From: Stenotrophomonas sp. NA06056
GTDB taxonomy: Bacteria > Pseudomonadota > Gammaproteobacteria > Xanthomonadales > Xanthomonadaceae
NCBI RefSeq assembly: GCF_013364355.1
Contig: NZ_CP054931.1
Location: forward strand, 868,001-932,000
Direction of reading: 5' to 3'
Length of the DNA stretch: 64,000 nucleotides
Part shown: positions 31,110-41,030 of the stretch, one piece after another
Layout: the number at the start of each line of letters is the position of its first letter
How positions within the stretch are numbered: position 1 is the first letter of the stretch
Program-made: the position numbers and the translations under genes
The notes under the pieces: model-generated
The model's database searches: none
The model's input: only the letters and a program-made list of their open reading frames with translations
Told to the model about the DNA's origin: nothing

Positions 31110-33029
31110 ATGTCCAGCAGTCAAACCCCGCACAACGCCGCCCATGGCGGCCATGGTCACGCTCCCCCCGCCGGGGGGCTGGCGCTGATCATCGGTGCGA
31201 TCGGCGTGGTCTTCGGCGATATCGGTACCAGCCCGCTGTACACCCTGAAGGAGGCGTTCTCGCCGCACTACGGGCTCAACAGCGACCATGACACCGTGCT
31301 GGGCGTGCTGTCGCTGGCGTTCTGGGCGCTGAACATCGTGGTCACCCTGAAGTACGTGACCATCATCATGCGCGCCGACAATGATGGCGAGGGCGGCATC
31401 ATGGCGTTGATGGCGTTGACCCAGCGCACGCTGCGCAACGGATCACGCTCGGCGTACGTGGTGGGCATCCTCGGCATCTTCGGCGCTTCGCTGTTCTTCG
31501 GCGACGGCGTGATCACGCCCGCGATATCGGTGTTGGGTGCGGTCGAAGGCCTTGAGGTTGCGGCTCCCGGGCTGCACGCCTTCATCGTGCCGATCACGGT
31601 GGTGGTGCTGCTGGCCGTGTTCGCCGTGCAGCGCTTCGGCACCGCGAAGATCGGCAAGCTGTTCGGTCCCATCACCTCGATCTGGTTCATCTCGCTGGCG
31701 GCGATCGGCATCTACAACATCGTCGATGCGCCGGAAGTGCTGAAGGCGTTCAACCCATGGTGGGCGATCCGCTTCTTCATGGAGCATGGCTGGCACAGCA
31801 TCTTCATCCTCGGCGCGGTGGTACTGGCAGTCACCGGTGGCGAGGCGCTGTATGCCGACATGGGCCACTTCGGTGCCAAGCCAATCCGCCACGCGTGGTA
31901 CTTCTTCGTGCTGCCGTGCCTGGTGCTGAACTACCTGGGGCAGGGCGCACTGGTGCTCAACCACCCCGAGGCGGTGAAGAACCCGTTCTTCGAAGCAGTG
32001 CCGTCGTGGGCGCTGTATCCGATGATCATCCTGGCCACGATGGCCGCGGTGATCGCCTCGCAGTCGGTCATCACCGGCGCGTTCTCGGTTTCGCGCCAGG
32101 CCATGCAGCTGGGTTACATCCCGCGCATGCGCATCAAGCACACCTCGCACGACACCATCGGCCAGATCTACATCCCCGGCATCAACTGGGGCATCGCGGT
32201 GATGGTGATCGGCCTGGTGCTGGCCTTCCGCAGCTCGTCCAACCTGGCCGTGGCCTACGGTATCTCGGTGTCGGCCACCATGCTGATCGATACCCTGCTG
32301 CTGGCCCTGGTCGCCCGTTCGCTGTGGCCAAAGGCACGTAACTGGATCCTGCCGCTGTGCGTGGTGTTCTTCATCATCGACCTGGGCTTTGTCATCGCCA
32401 ACGGCGCCAAGCTGCTGCAGGGTGCCTGGTTCCCGGTGGTGCTGGGCATCTTCCTGTTCACCATGATGCGTACCTGGCGCCGTGGCCGCGAGTTGCTGCG
32501 CGATGAGATCCGCAAGGACGGTATCCGCATCGACACCTTCCTGCCGGGCCTGATGCTGGCCCCGCCGGTACGCGTGCCGGGCACCGCGGTATTCCTCACC
32601 GCCGACCCCACCGTGGCCCCGCACGCGCTGATGCACAACCTGAAGCACAACAAGGTGCTGCACGAGCGCAATGTGTTCCTGCACGTGGTGACCCTGCCGG
32701 TGCCATACGCGGCGGAGGGGCAGCGCCTCAAGATCGAATCGGTGGGCGATGAGTTCTACCGTGTCTACGTGCGTTTCGGCTTCATGGAAACCCCGGACGT
32801 ACCGCTGGCGCTGATGCGCTCATGCGACCACGGCGGCATCTACTTCGACCCGATGGACACCACTTTCTTCGCCAGCCGCGAAACCATCGTCGCCACCGCC
32901 AACCGCGGCATGCCGATCTGGCGTGACAAGCTGTTCGCGCTGATGCACAGGAATGCTGCTCCCGCGACAGGCTTCTTCCGGATTCCGGGCAACCGGTTGG
33001 TTGAGCTGGGCGCGCAGGTGGAGATTTAA
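31110..33029 (+). CDS. kup: Kup-family low-affinity potassium uptake protein
   Basis: 639 residues with about 12 transmembrane helices and a cytosolic C-terminal domain. The family signature [19 protein letters not shown] occurs near the N-terminus and a Gly/His-rich N-terminal leader precedes it. Imports K+ (probably K+/H+ symport) through the inner membrane. ATG at 31110 has AGGAG six bases upstream. It lies 49 bp after ruvA and is followed by composite repeat D and then ruvB, so it splits the usual ruvA-ruvB pair. Whether the repeat ends or passes transcription is not clear. Confidence 0.95.
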   Translation: MSSSQTPHNAAHGGHGHAPPAGGLALIIGAIGVVFGDIGTSPLYTLKEAFSPHYGLNSDHDTVLGVLSLAFWALNIVVTLKYVTIIMRADNDGEGGIMALMALTQRTLRNGSRSAYVVGILGIFGASLFFGDGVITPAISVLGAVEGLEVAAPGLHAFIVPITVVVLLAVFAVQRFGTAKIGKLFGPITSIWFISLAAIGIYNIVDAPEVLKAFNPWWAIRFFMEHGWHSIFILGAVVLAVTGGEALYADMGHFGAKPIRHAWYFFVLPCLVLNYLGQGALVLNHPEAVKNPFFEAVPSWALYPMIILATMAAVIASQSVITGAFSVSRQAMQLGYIPRMRIKHTSHDTIGQIYIPGINWGIAVMVIGLVLAFRSSSNLAVAYGISVSATMLIDTLLLALVARSLWPKARNWILPLCVVFFIIDLGFVIANGAKLLQGAWFPVVLGIFLFTMMRTWRRGRELLRDEIRKDGIRIDTFLPGLMLAPPVRVPGTAVFLTADPTVAPHALMHNLKHNKVLHERNVFLHVVTLPVPYAAEGQRLKIESVGDEFYRVYVRFGFMETPDVPLALMRSCDHGGIYFDPMDTTFFASRETIVATANRGMPIWRDKLFALMHRNAAPATGFFRIPGNRLVELGAQVEI

Positions 33030-33057
33030 TCTCCACCGTCGATCCATCCAGAGATCC

Positions 33058-33337
33058 ATCCACGCATGGCGTGGATCTACCGTGTCGACCAAGGTCGACA
33101 CCCACCAAGAGCAGGCAGAGCCGGCCATGCCATTCCGGCAGATTGCGGAGATCTGTCGAAGGCGGGGTGGGTCCGGTTGAGGGGGTGTGAGCGGCATGGA
33201 TGCCGCGACCAAGCCCCCATGGATGGGTTTACGGCGTCCCCCTCAACCGGACCCACCCCGCCATCCCCCAGGAAACCTGCTTCTGCTCTTGCTTAGGCTG
33301 TTGCCGTTGCCTCGGCTTCTGCGGGTGCGGGGCCGGC
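33058..33337 (+). repeat. Composite hairpin repeat, copy D; fills the kup-ruvB gap (33030-33370)
   Basis: SMAG palindrome (33058-33080), then GTGTCGACCAAGGTCGACAC (33082-33101), a perfect 25-bp stem (33161-33185 with 33238-33262) round the conserved core, a GTTGC-like tract and a GC-rich end. Compared with copy A the stem carries TTGAGGGGG paired with CCCCCTCAA, a compensated change. Nothing else is recognisable in the 341-bp gap apart from the ruvB leader after 33340. Confidence 0.87.
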
Positions 33338-33370
33338 CGAATTTCCCCGCTTTTGCCGCATAATCAGCAC

Positions 33371-34411
33371 ATGACCGACGACCGCATCATCGGCGCCGGC
33401 GCCACCCGCGAGGATGACGCCGCCGACGCCAGCATCCGACCCAAGCGACTTGCCGATTACCTCGGCCAGGTGCCGGTGCGCGAGCAGATGGAGATCTACA
33501 TCCAGGCTGCCAAGGGTCGTGGCGATGCGCTGGATCACGTGCTGATCTTCGGCCCACCCGGCCTCGGCAAGACCACCCTCAGCCATGTCATCGCCAACGA
33601 ACTGGGCGTAGCACTGCGGGTGACCTCCGGCCCGGTGATCGAAAAGGCCGGCGATCTGGCCGCGCTGCTGACCAACCTGCAGCCGCACGATGTGCTGTTC
33701 ATCGACGAAATCCATCGCCTGTCACCGGTGGTGGAGGAAGTGCTGTACCCGGCGATGGAAGATTTCCAGATCGACATCATGATCGGCGAGGGCCCTGCGG
33801 CGCGCTCGATCAAGATCGATCTGCCGCCGTTCACCCTGATCGGTGCCACCACCCGCGCCGGCCTGCTGACCGCGCCGCTGCGTGACCGCTTCGGCATCGT
33901 CCAGCGCCTGGAGTTCTACAGCGTCGAAGAGCTGACCCGGATCGTGCGTCGCTCGGCCGCGATCCTGGCCATCGACTGCACCGCTGATGGGGCAGGGGAG
34001 ATCGCGCGCCGCGCGCGTGGCACCCCGCGTATCGCCAACCGCCTGCTGCGCCGCGTGCGCGATTACGCCCAGGTCAAGGCCGGTGGCCACATCGACCAGA
34101 CCGTGGCCCAGGCCGCGATGCAGATGCTGAAGGTCGATCCGGAAGGCTTTGATGAGCTTGACCGTCGGCTGCTGAAGACCATGGTCGACTACTTCGACGG
34201 TGGCCCGGTCGGCATCGAGTCGCTTGCAGCGGCACTGTCCGAAGAGCGCGGCACCCTCGAAGACGTGGTCGAACCCTACCTGATCCAGCAGGGCTTCCTG
34301 GTGCGCACCGCGCGTGGTCGCATGGCGACCCACAAGGCGTACCGGCACATGGGCCTGAAGCCGAAGAACCCGCCGCAGGACCTGTTTGCCGAGGTTCCCG
34401 ATGTCGGTTGA
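33371..34411 (+). CDS. ruvB: RuvB Holliday-junction branch-migration ATPase
   Basis: 346 residues. AAA+ motor with Walker A GPPGLGKT (61-68), Walker B/DEIH in [11 protein letters not shown], and a C-terminal winged helix (KAYRHMGL near the end). Hexameric rings pump DNA through the RuvA-bound junction. The ATG at 33371 gives [10 protein letters not shown]; the frame is open further upstream, but that part translates the repeat. It overlaps ybgC by 11 bases. Confidence 0.97.
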   Translation: MTDDRIIGAGATREDDAADASIRPKRLADYLGQVPVREQMEIYIQAAKGRGDALDHVLIFGPPGLGKTTLSHVIANELGVALRVTSGPVIEKAGDLAALLTNLQPHDVLFIDEIHRLSPVVEEVLYPAMEDFQIDIMIGEGPAARSIKIDLPPFTLIGATTRAGLLTAPLRDRFGIVQRLEFYSVEELTRIVRRSAAILAIDCTADGAGEIARRARGTPRIANRLLRRVRDYAQVKAGGHIDQTVAQAAMQMLKVDPEGFDELDRRLLKTMVDYFDGGPVGIESLAAALSEERGTLEDVVEPYLIQQGFLVRTARGRMATHKAYRHMGLKPKNPPQDLFAEVPDVG

Positions 34412-34850
34412 GCCCTCGGTTGAACCCCGATTCAGTTGGCCGACACGCATTTACTGGGAAGATACCGACGCTGGCGGGGTTGTCTACCACGCCCGCTACG
34501 TGGCCTTCATGGAACGGGCCCGGACCGAATGGATGCGTGCGCTGGGCTATGGCCAGGAGCGCATGCGTACCGAGCACGGCATGGTCTTCGCGGTGCGCTC
34601 CATGCAGATGGACTTCATCAAGCCGGCACGGCTGGATGACCAGCTGCAGGTGAGCGCCCGCCTGGTCCAGCTGAAGAAGGCCAGCATGGTCTTCGACCAG
34701 CAGGTCCTGCGCGATGGCCAGCTGCTGCTGTCCGCGCAGGTCCGCATCGCCGCACTGGACGCGGCCAGTTTCCGCCCGCGTGGCATGGACGATGCCGTCC
34801 TTGCCGCGCTGCAACCCCACCTCCACCCCGAATCCGAACAGAACACTTGA
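34401..34850 (+). CDS. ybgC: YbgC-type acyl-CoA thioesterase of the Tol-Pal operon
   Basis: 149 residues of the hotdog fold with the 4-hydroxybenzoyl-CoA thioesterase-like active-site segment [27 protein letters not shown], including the catalytic Asp and Tyr-His. Cytosolic enzyme thought to act on short-chain or phospholipid-related acyl-CoA. The ATG overlaps the end of ruvB and tolQ follows 10 bp later, so translation of ruvB, ybgC and tolQ is probably coupled. Confidence 0.93.
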   Translation: MSVEPSVEPRFSWPTRIYWEDTDAGGVVYHARYVAFMERARTEWMRALGYGQERMRTEHGMVFAVRSMQMDFIKPARLDDQLQVSARLVQLKKASMVFDQQVLRDGQLLLSAQVRIAALDAASFRPRGMDDAVLAALQPHLHPESEQNT

Positions 34851-34860
34851 GGAACAACGG

Positions 34861-35640
34861 ATGATCGCAACGCTCCTGGCCCTGCAGGCCACGGTCACCG
34901 AGGCTTTGCCGGCTGACGTCAGCAATGCCGCGACCCAGACCCTTGCCCAGGCCACCACCGGCGGCGGCATCAACTACCTCGAACTGATGGCCAAGGCCAG
35001 CTTGCCGGTGAAGATCATCGTGCTGGCGCTGCTGGTCGGCTCGTTCGTCAGCTGGGTGATCATTTTCCGCAAGGCCCGCATCTTCAAGCAGGCCACCCGC
35101 GAAGCCGATGAGTTCGAGAACCGCTTCTGGTCGGGCGCCGACCTGGGCAAGCTGTACAGCTCGGCCACCGACCGCAGCCGCAATGTCGGCGGCCTGGAAG
35201 CGATCTTCGAAGCCGGTTTCCGCGAGTACACCCGCCTGCGTGACAAGCGCCGGCTGGATGGCCGTGCCCAGCTGGAAGGTGCCCAGCGCGCCATGCGCAC
35301 CACCTATACCCGCGAAGTCGACCAGCTCGAGCGCAACCTGGAACTGCTGGCCAACATCGGTTCGACTGCCCCGTACGTGGGCCTGGTCGGTACCGTGTTC
35401 GGCATCATGGTGACCATGCACGACATGATCAGCAGTGGTGCCCAGGCCGGTATCGCCGCCGTCGCCCCAGGCATCTCCGAAGCACTGTTCGCCACCGCCA
35501 TCGGCCTGTTCGTGGCGATTCCGGCGGTGTGGGCCTACAACCGCTTCACCACCCGCGTAGAGCGCATGTCGGTGCGGTTCGAAACCTTCGCCGACGAGTT
35601 CAGCTCGATCCTGCAGCGCCAGAGCGCTGGCGACGAGTAA
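34861..35640 (+). CDS. tolQ: TolQ, Tol-Pal inner-membrane motor protein
   Basis: 259 residues with three transmembrane helices (about 45-65, 160-185, 195-220) of the MotA/TolQ/ExbB family; the second and third flank NIGSTAPYVGLVGTVFGIM. TolQ and TolR form the proton-driven motor that energises TolA to pull on Pal and constrict the outer membrane during division. Start MIATLLALQATV at 34861 follows GAGGAACAACGG. tolR begins 24 bp later. Confidence 0.97.
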   Translation: MIATLLALQATVTEALPADVSNAATQTLAQATTGGGINYLELMAKASLPVKIIVLALLVGSFVSWVIIFRKARIFKQATREADEFENRFWSGADLGKLYSSATDRSRNVGGLEAIFEAGFREYTRLRDKRRLDGRAQLEGAQRAMRTTYTREVDQLERNLELLANIGSTAPYVGLVGTVFGIMVTMHDMISSGAQAGIAAVAPGISEALFATAIGLFVAIPAVWAYNRFTTRVERMSVRFETFADEFSSILQRQSAGDE

Positions 35641-35664
35641 GCGCCTGACCCGGGAGTCCAAGCC

Positions 35665-36093
35665 ATGTCCGCTGCCATCGGTCGCCGCAAGCGCCGCAAG
35701 CTGAAATCGGAAATCAACGTCGTTCCCTATATCGACGTCATGCTGGTGCTGTTGATCATCTTCATGGTCACCGCGCCCATGCTCACCCTGACCTTCGACG
35801 TCGACCTGCCCAACTCCAACGCCAAGGCGCTGGAAAGCAAGCAGGATCCGTTGATCGTCTCGGTGCGCCAGGACGGCCAGCTCAGCCTGAAGCTGCCCGA
35901 CGCCAAGGAACCCTCCGCGGTGACCGCCGAGGAACTGCAGGGTCATTTGTCCGGCATCGCCGCCCAGGACAAGGACGTGCGCGTGATCGTCGCCGCCGAC
36001 CGTGCCGTGGCCTATGAAAAGGTCATCGCGGCAATGGATGTGATCAAGCGTGCCCACGTCGACAAGGTGAGCCTGGCCACCGATGCAAACTGA
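35665..36093 (+). CDS. tolR: TolR, Tol-Pal inner-membrane motor protein
   Basis: 142 residues of the ExbD/TolR family: short basic cytosolic N-terminus, one transmembrane helix with the proton-carrying Asp in VVPYIDVMLVLLIIFMVTAP, then a periplasmic domain. Its last 11 bases overlap the start of tolA, which implies coupled translation. Confidence 0.97.
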   Translation: MSAAIGRRKRRKLKSEINVVPYIDVMLVLLIIFMVTAPMLTLTFDVDLPNSNAKALESKQDPLIVSVRQDGQLSLKLPDAKEPSAVTAEELQGHLSGIAAQDKDVRVIVAADRAVAYEKVIAAMDVIKRAHVDKVSLATDAN

Positions 36094-37138
36094 CGTCCTG
36101 CCGCCACCGCACAAGCAGGAACCGGGCTGGGGCCTGCCCCTGGTGCTGGCCGTGCTGGTGCACCTGCTGGTGGCGCTGATCTTCATCGGCGCCTGGCTGT
36201 GGTCACCGCAGCGCAATACCGATGCCGCCGCAGGCGATCCCTCGGTCGAGGCCAGCCTGGCGCTGTCCGCGTCCGAAGCGGCTGCCGCGCGCCAGGCCCT
36301 GCGCCAGTCGGAAAGGCTGGAAGACCTGCCGCCGCCGGTGGCCGAGCCGATCCCGGTGCCGGAAGACACCATCCCGCCGCCGCAGCCGATTGAAGAGCCG
36401 CGCCCGCAGGACGCACCCACGCCGCAGCAGCAACAGGCGCAGGAGCGCGTGGCGCAGCCGGACACCAAGGACCAGGACGCGGTGAGCGCGTTGGCGATCT
36501 CGCAGGAGAAGGCCAAGCAGGAGCAGGAAGCCAAGCGCCGCCAGGAGCAGATCGACCTGACCGAGCGCAAGCGCCAGGAAGAGGCGGAGCAGAAGCTGCG
36601 CCTGGCCAAGCAGCAGGAAGCGGACGCCAAGAAGAAACAGGCCGATCAGGAACGCCAGGCGGCCGACAAGGCCGAGGCCGAGAGGCAGAAGAAGATTGCC
36701 GACATCCGTGCCCGCCGTGAGCAGGCCGAGAAGGAGGCCAAGCTGGCCGAGCAGAAGCTGCGTCAGGTCGCTGCTGCGCGCAACGCGGCCGGTACCGCCG
36801 CAGCCGGTGCCAGTGGTGCAGCACAGCCGGCCGCCGGTGGTGGCGGCAGCAGTGACGATCTGTCTGCCAAGTATGCTGCGGCCATCCAGGCCAAGGTGCT
36901 GGCGCAGTGGGTGCGTCCGGACAGCGTGCCGCTGGGTCAACGCTGCCAGATCACCATCAACCAGCTGCCGGGTGGAACGGTCCGCAGCGCTACGGTCAGC
37001 GCCGGCTGCCCGTTCGACGAGGCTGGCAAGCGCTCGATCGAGGCGGCCGTGCTCAACGCCCAGCCGTTGCCGTACCGCGGCTTCGAGCAGGTGTTCGCGC
37101 GCACGATCAACTTCACCTTCACCGCCCAGGATCGCTGA
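36083..37138 (+). CDS. tolA: TolA, periplasm-spanning Tol-Pal protein
   Basis: 351 residues: one membrane anchor (about 17-39), a Pro/Glu-rich stretch, a long Lys/Glu/Ala/Gln-rich helical rod (about 135-240), a Gly/Ala linker, and a C-terminal globular domain (about 265-351) with AKVLAQWVRPDSVPLGQRCQI. Links TolQR to TolB and Pal across the periplasm. Rod sequences of this kind vary widely between species. Confidence 0.95.
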   Translation: MQTDVLPPPHKQEPGWGLPLVLAVLVHLLVALIFIGAWLWSPQRNTDAAAGDPSVEASLALSASEAAAARQALRQSERLEDLPPPVAEPIPVPEDTIPPPQPIEEPRPQDAPTPQQQQAQERVAQPDTKDQDAVSALAISQEKAKQEQEAKRRQEQIDLTERKRQEEAEQKLRLAKQQEADAKKKQADQERQAADKAEAERQKKIADIRARREQAEKEAKLAEQKLRQVAAARNAAGTAAAGASGAAQPAAGGGGSSDDLSAKYAAAIQAKVLAQWVRPDSVPLGQRCQITINQLPGGTVRSATVSAGCPFDEAGKRSIEAAVLNAQPLPYRGFEQVFARTINFTFTAQDR

Positions 37139-37387
37139 GGCGTAGGGGAGGGCAGCCCTTTGGGGCTGTCCCGTCCTCCAATGACGCCTTTGGCTCTGGA
37201 TGGTGCGGCGCCGTCCAAGCGATGCTTTGGACGAGTCATTCGCACGGAAGGTGGCCATGACGTTAACGGCATGTGAGAGACCCGGCTGGCACTGACCCGG
37301 AATTCACGTACCCTTGGTTCATGATTGCGAAGCGGTTCACCGCCGTTTTGTTATCCCTCGTTCCGGTTCCCCCTATTTGAGCGCTCC

Positions 37388-38707
37388 ATGAAGAAGATGC
37401 CTCGCTGGCTTGCCGTGTTTGCGGCCCTGTTGCTGCCCTTTGCTGCCGCCGCGCAGCAGAAGGGGCTGGATATCGACATCATCGGCGGCAATGCCTCCGC
37501 CCTCCCGATCACCATCGTGCCGATGCCCTACCAGGGCGCCGCTGGCGCACCGCAGACCGACGTCGCCGGCGTGGTCCGTGCCGACCTCGAACGCTCCGGC
37601 CAGTTCCGCACCCTGCCCGAAGCGCAGATCGTCGAAAAGCCGACCCGTGGTGGCGACATCCAGTTCGCCACCTGGCGCGCGCTGAAGCAGAACTACATCG
37701 TCGTTGGCCGGGTCATGGACGCCGGTGCCGGCGCCTACCGCGTCGAGTACGAACTGTTCGACGTGCCCAAGGGCGAGCGCCTGCTCGGCCTGGCGATGAC
37801 CGCCCGCGGCAACGCCATGCGCGACGTCGCCCACCAGATGGCCGACGCCATCTACGAGAAGATCACCGGTGTCCGTGGCGCCTTCTGGACCCGCATTGCC
37901 TACGTGACCGCCAGCGGCAAGGGTGATGCCATGCGCTATGCGCTGATGGTCGCCGATTCCGATGGCTTCAACCCGCAGACCATCGTGCGTTCGGCCGAGC
38001 CGCTGCTGTCGCCGTCGTGGAGCCCGGATGGCAACAAGCTGGCCTACGTCAGCTTCGAACGTGGCAACTCCGCCATCTACATCCAGAACATCTCCACCGG
38101 CGCCCGTGAACTGGTCACCAGCTTCCGCGGCATCAACAGCGCCCCGGCGTTCTCGCCGGACGGCCGCAAGCTGGCCCTGACCCTGTCGCGTTCGGGCAAC
38201 CCGGAAATCTACGTGATGGACCTGGGCAGCAAGCAGCTGACCCAGCTGACCAACCACTTCGCCATCGACACCGAGCCGACCTGGTCCCCGGATGGCAGCG
38301 CGGTGTACTTCACCTCCGACCGCGGCGGCCGTCCGCAGGTCTACAAGGTCGGTGCCGGTGGCGGCAGTGCCGAGCGCGTGACGTTCCAGGGCAACTACAA
38401 CGCCAAGCCCTCGGTGTCCTATGACGGCAAGAAGATCGCCGTGGCCCAGGGTTCGGGCAACAGCTACAAGATCGCGATGATGGACAGCTCGCTGGGTTCG
38501 CCCCGCTGGAGCACGCTGTCGCCGGGTTCGCTGGACGAGTCGCCGAGCTTTGCGCCCAACGCAAGCATGGTGCTGTATGCCGCCCGTGAGGGTGGCCGTG
38601 GTGTGCTGTATGCCGTCTCGGCCGATGCGCGGGTTCGCCAGCGCCTGGTCCTGGCCGATGGTGATGTGCGCGAGCCGGCATGGTCCCCATACCGTACCCA
38701 GCGCTAA
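37388..38707 (+). CDS. tolB: TolB periplasmic beta-propeller protein
   Basis: 439 residues with a signal peptide (MKKMPRWLAVFAALLLPFAAAA), an N-terminal alpha/beta domain that binds TolA, and a six-bladed propeller with repeated SPDG/FSPDGRKLA blocks that binds Pal. ATG at 37388 is the second possible start; an ATG-like start 21 codons earlier would precede the signal peptide. The 249-bp gap after tolA holds a GGGCAGCCC hairpin (about 37149-37172) without a T-run, so it may attenuate rather than end transcription. Confidence 0.96.
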   Translation: MKKMPRWLAVFAALLLPFAAAAQQKGLDIDIIGGNASALPITIVPMPYQGAAGAPQTDVAGVVRADLERSGQFRTLPEAQIVEKPTRGGDIQFATWRALKQNYIVVGRVMDAGAGAYRVEYELFDVPKGERLLGLAMTARGNAMRDVAHQMADAIYEKITGVRGAFWTRIAYVTASGKGDAMRYALMVADSDGFNPQTIVRSAEPLLSPSWSPDGNKLAYVSFERGNSAIYIQNISTGARELVTSFRGINSAPAFSPDGRKLALTLSRSGNPEIYVMDLGSKQLTQLTNHFAIDTEPTWSPDGSAVYFTSDRGGRPQVYKVGAGGGSAERVTFQGNYNAKPSVSYDGKKIAVAQGSGNSYKIAMMDSSLGSPRWSTLSPGSLDESPSFAPNASMVLYAAREGGRGVLYAVSADARVRQRLVLADGDVREPAWSPYRTQR

Positions 38708-38771
38708 AAGAGTGTTAACATTTTCTCTGTATTGAACCCCTCATCGGCTTAGGAGCCACAAAGGTATCGCC

Positions 38772-39290
38772 ATGAACAAGTCCACCCGCGTTCTGCTTGT
38801 TTCCCTGCTGTCCGTGGCCGTCCTGGCCGGTTGCTCGAAGAAGGTGAAGGAAGAGCCGGCAGCCCCGGTTGATACCGGCACCTCGACCACCACCCCGACC
38901 GGTCCGTCGACCTCCGGCCTGTACGGCCCGGGCGACCTGGACACCGACGCTTGCCTGCGCCAGCGCGTTGTCTACTTCGACCTGGACAAGGAAGACGTGA
39001 AGCCGGAATTCCAGGCCATCATGGCTTGCCACGCCAAGTACCTGCGTGACCGTCCGTCTTCGCGCATCACCCTGCAGGGCCACACTGACGAGCGCGGTTC
39101 GCGCGCGTACAACCAGGCCCTGGGCGAGCGTCGTGGCAACGGCGTCAACTCGGCACTGCAGGCCAACGGTGGCTCGGCCTCGCAGCTGACCGTCGTGTCC
39201 TACGGTGAAGAGCGTCCGGTCTGCACCGAGTCGAACGAGTCCTGCTGGTCGCAGAACCGTCGCGTCGAAATCGTCTACACCGCGCAGTAA
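38772..39290 (+). CDS. pal: Pal, peptidoglycan-associated lipoprotein
   Basis: 172 residues. Lipobox LAGC with Cys22, a Pro/Thr-rich tether, and an OmpA-like peptidoglycan-binding domain with GHTDERGSRAYNQALGERR, whose Asp and Arg bind diaminopimelate. Anchors the outer membrane to the cell wall. AAAGG seven bases before the ATG. The short gap before it is AT-rich (GTTAACATTTTC), so a separate promoter is possible, as known for pal in other bacteria. Confidence 0.97.
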   Translation: MNKSTRVLLVSLLSVAVLAGCSKKVKEEPAAPVDTGTSTTTPTGPSTSGLYGPGDLDTDACLRQRVVYFDLDKEDVKPEFQAIMACHAKYLRDRPSSRITLQGHTDERGSRAYNQALGERRGNGVNSALQANGGSASQLTVVSYGEERPVCTESNESCWSQNRRVEIVYTAQ

Positions 39291-39293
39291 TCC

Positions 39294-40112
39294 ATGCGCC
39301 TTGGCATCAAACTGATGCTGGTCGTTGCGGCAGCCCTCGTGGCTGCCGCACCGGCGCATGCACAACGTCAGAGCCTGGCCGACCGTGTCGGTTCGCTCGA
39401 GCAGCAGATGTACAACAACAGTGCCAACCAGGACCTGTTGAACCAGATCAACCAGCTGCGGCAGCAGGTCACCAGCCTGCAGGCCTCGATCGAGCAACTC
39501 CAGCACGACAATGCCCAGCTCAAGCAGTCCGCCCAGGACCAGTACCTGGATCTGGACGGCCGCCTGAACCGGTTGGAAGGGGGCTCTGCCGCCCCGGCCC
39601 TGCCTGCTGTTCCGGCGAGCGCACCGAAGGCCCCCGCGGCCCCGGCAAAACCCGCAGCGGCGGCCACTTCCGAGCGGCCGCCTTCCGTCCATGGTGACCC
39701 GGGCAGCCTGGCCGTCACCGGTGACGAGCGTACGTCCTACAACGTGGCCTTCGACGCACTGAAGGCGGGCAAGTACGATGATTCGGCGCAGCTGTTCCTG
39801 AGCTTCCTGGAGCTGTACCCGAACGGCGTCTACGCCCCCAACGCGCTGTACTGGCTGGGCGAAAGCTATTACGCCACCCGCAATTTCCCGATGGCCGAGT
39901 CCCAGTTCCGCGAACTGCTCTCGCGCTATCCCACCCACGACAAGGCCGCAGGTGGCCTGCTCAAGGTCGGCCTCTCGCAGTATGGCGAGGGCAAGGTCGA
40001 CCAGGCCCAGCAGACGCTGGAAACCGTCGTGGCGCAGTACCCGGGCTCGGACGCCGCGCGCACCGCGCAGGACCGTCTGCAGTCGATCCGCCTCGGCAAT
40101 CAGATCCGCTGA
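39294..40112 (+). CDS. cpoB: CpoB (YbgF), Tol-Pal-associated TPR protein
   Basis: 272 residues: signal peptide (about 1-23), a trimerising coiled coil (about 28-90, with LEQQMYNNSANQDLLNQINQLRQQV), an Ala/Pro linker, and three TPR-like repeats in the C-terminal half (from SYNVAFDALKAGKYDDSAQLF). Coordinates peptidoglycan synthesis with outer-membrane constriction. Starts three bases after the pal stop. It closes the Tol-Pal set. Confidence 0.94.
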   Translation: MRLGIKLMLVVAAALVAAAPAHAQRQSLADRVGSLEQQMYNNSANQDLLNQINQLRQQVTSLQASIEQLQHDNAQLKQSAQDQYLDLDGRLNRLEGGSAAPALPAVPASAPKAPAAPAKPAAAATSERPPSVHGDPGSLAVTGDERTSYNVAFDALKAGKYDDSAQLFLSFLELYPNGVYAPNALYWLGESYYATRNFPMAESQFRELLSRYPTHDKAAGGLLKVGLSQYGEGKVDQAQQTLETVVAQYPGSDAARTAQDRLQSIRLGNQIR

Positions 40113-40171
40113 TCCGCTGACCGGGCGTACAATACGCACCCTGGCGCTGGGCTGACTCCCGGCAGCCTTCT

Positions 40172-40196
40172 GTAGAGCCGAGCCCATGCTCGGCTG
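40172..40196 (+). repeat. SMAG palindrome (GTAGAGCCGAGC type)
   Basis: GTAGAGCCGAGCCCATGCTCGGCT followed by GCTTTCG. It lies in the 139-bp gap between cpoB and queE and may weakly terminate the tol transcript. A TACAAT hexamer near 40128 could be a -10 box for the que genes. Confidence 0.8.
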
Positions 40197-40251
40197 CTTT
40201 CGTTTCCGGCGCCGATACATCCGTCGCCCGCCCCATGAAGAATTGTCTGCC

Positions 40252-40953
40252 ATGACCGCCGTCACTCCGTCCAACGCCGTCGCCACGCCCAGCGAGATCG
40301 TGCAATCACCCCTGCCGCGCCTGAAGATCACCGAGATCTTCACCTCGCTGCAGGGCGAAGCCGATACCGCCGGTTGGCCGACCGTGTTCGTGCGCCTGAC
40401 CGGTTGCCCGCTGCGCTGCCAGTACTGCGACACCGCTTACGCCTTCCACGGCGGCACCTGGTGGGACATCGACGACATCGTCGCCGAGGTCCTGGCCCAA
40501 GGCGTGCGCCATGTATGCGTGACCGGCGGCGAGCCGCTGGCGCAGAAGCGCTGCCTGGTGCTGCTGCAGAAGCTGTGCGACGCCGGCATGGACGTGTCGC
40601 TGGAGACCTCCGGCGCACTGGACGTCAGCGCGGTGGATCCGCGCGTATCGCGCGTGGTCGACATCAAGACCCCCGGCTCGGCCGAAGTCGCCCGCAACCG
40701 CTGGGAAAACCTGCCGCTGCTGACCGCACGTGACCAGGTCAAGTTCGTCATCTGCAGCCGCGAAGACTACGACTGGGCCAAGGTCATGCTGGCCGAGCAC
40801 GCGCTGGTGAAGCGCACGACGGTGTTCTTCTCGCCCAGCAAGGGCGAGATCACTGCACGCCAACTGGCCGACTGGATCGTGGAAGACCGGTTGCCGGTGC
40901 GCTTCCAGATGCAGTTGCATAAGATTCTCTGGAATGACGAACCGGGCCGCTGA
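40252..40953 (+). CDS. queE: QueE, 7-carboxy-7-deazaguanine synthase
   Basis: 233 residues, a small radical-SAM enzyme. The cluster motif reads CPLRCQYC (C-x3-C-x2-C); GGEPL follows for SAM binding. Converts carboxytetrahydropterin to 7-carboxy-7-deazaguanine, the step before QueC in queuosine synthesis. The ATG at 40252 is used because the upstream frame translates the SMAG element. No preQ1 riboswitch is visible. Confidence 0.95.
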   Translation: MTAVTPSNAVATPSEIVQSPLPRLKITEIFTSLQGEADTAGWPTVFVRLTGCPLRCQYCDTAYAFHGGTWWDIDDIVAEVLAQGVRHVCVTGGEPLAQKRCLVLLQKLCDAGMDVSLETSGALDVSAVDPRVSRVVDIKTPGSAEVARNRWENLPLLTARDQVKFVICSREDYDWAKVMLAEHALVKRTTVFFSPSKGEITARQLADWIVEDRLPVRFQMQLHKILWNDEPGR

Positions 40954-41030
40954 GCCCATCCGTTGTTCCTTGATGTAGTTCCGGCGCGGGACAGCGTGCT
41001 GGCTTTTCCCCCAAACCGGACGATTTACCC

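Noticed and set aside
33200..33370. N-terminally extended RuvB
   Set aside because: The extra codons translate the composite repeat; the family start is at 33371.
34618..36630. Long minus-strand open frame opposite ybgC, tolQ and tolR
   Set aside because: High-GC antisense shadow; low-complexity protein, no start signal, and it overlaps well-established genes.
37139..37387. Terminator splitting the tol operon between tolA and tolB
   Set aside because: The GGGCAGCCC hairpin lacks a T-run; at most an attenuator or processing site.
40113..41030. preQ1 riboswitch before queE or queC
   Set aside because: The gaps contain a SMAG palindrome and GC-rich sequence, but no short A-rich-tailed hairpin typical of preQ1 aptamers.
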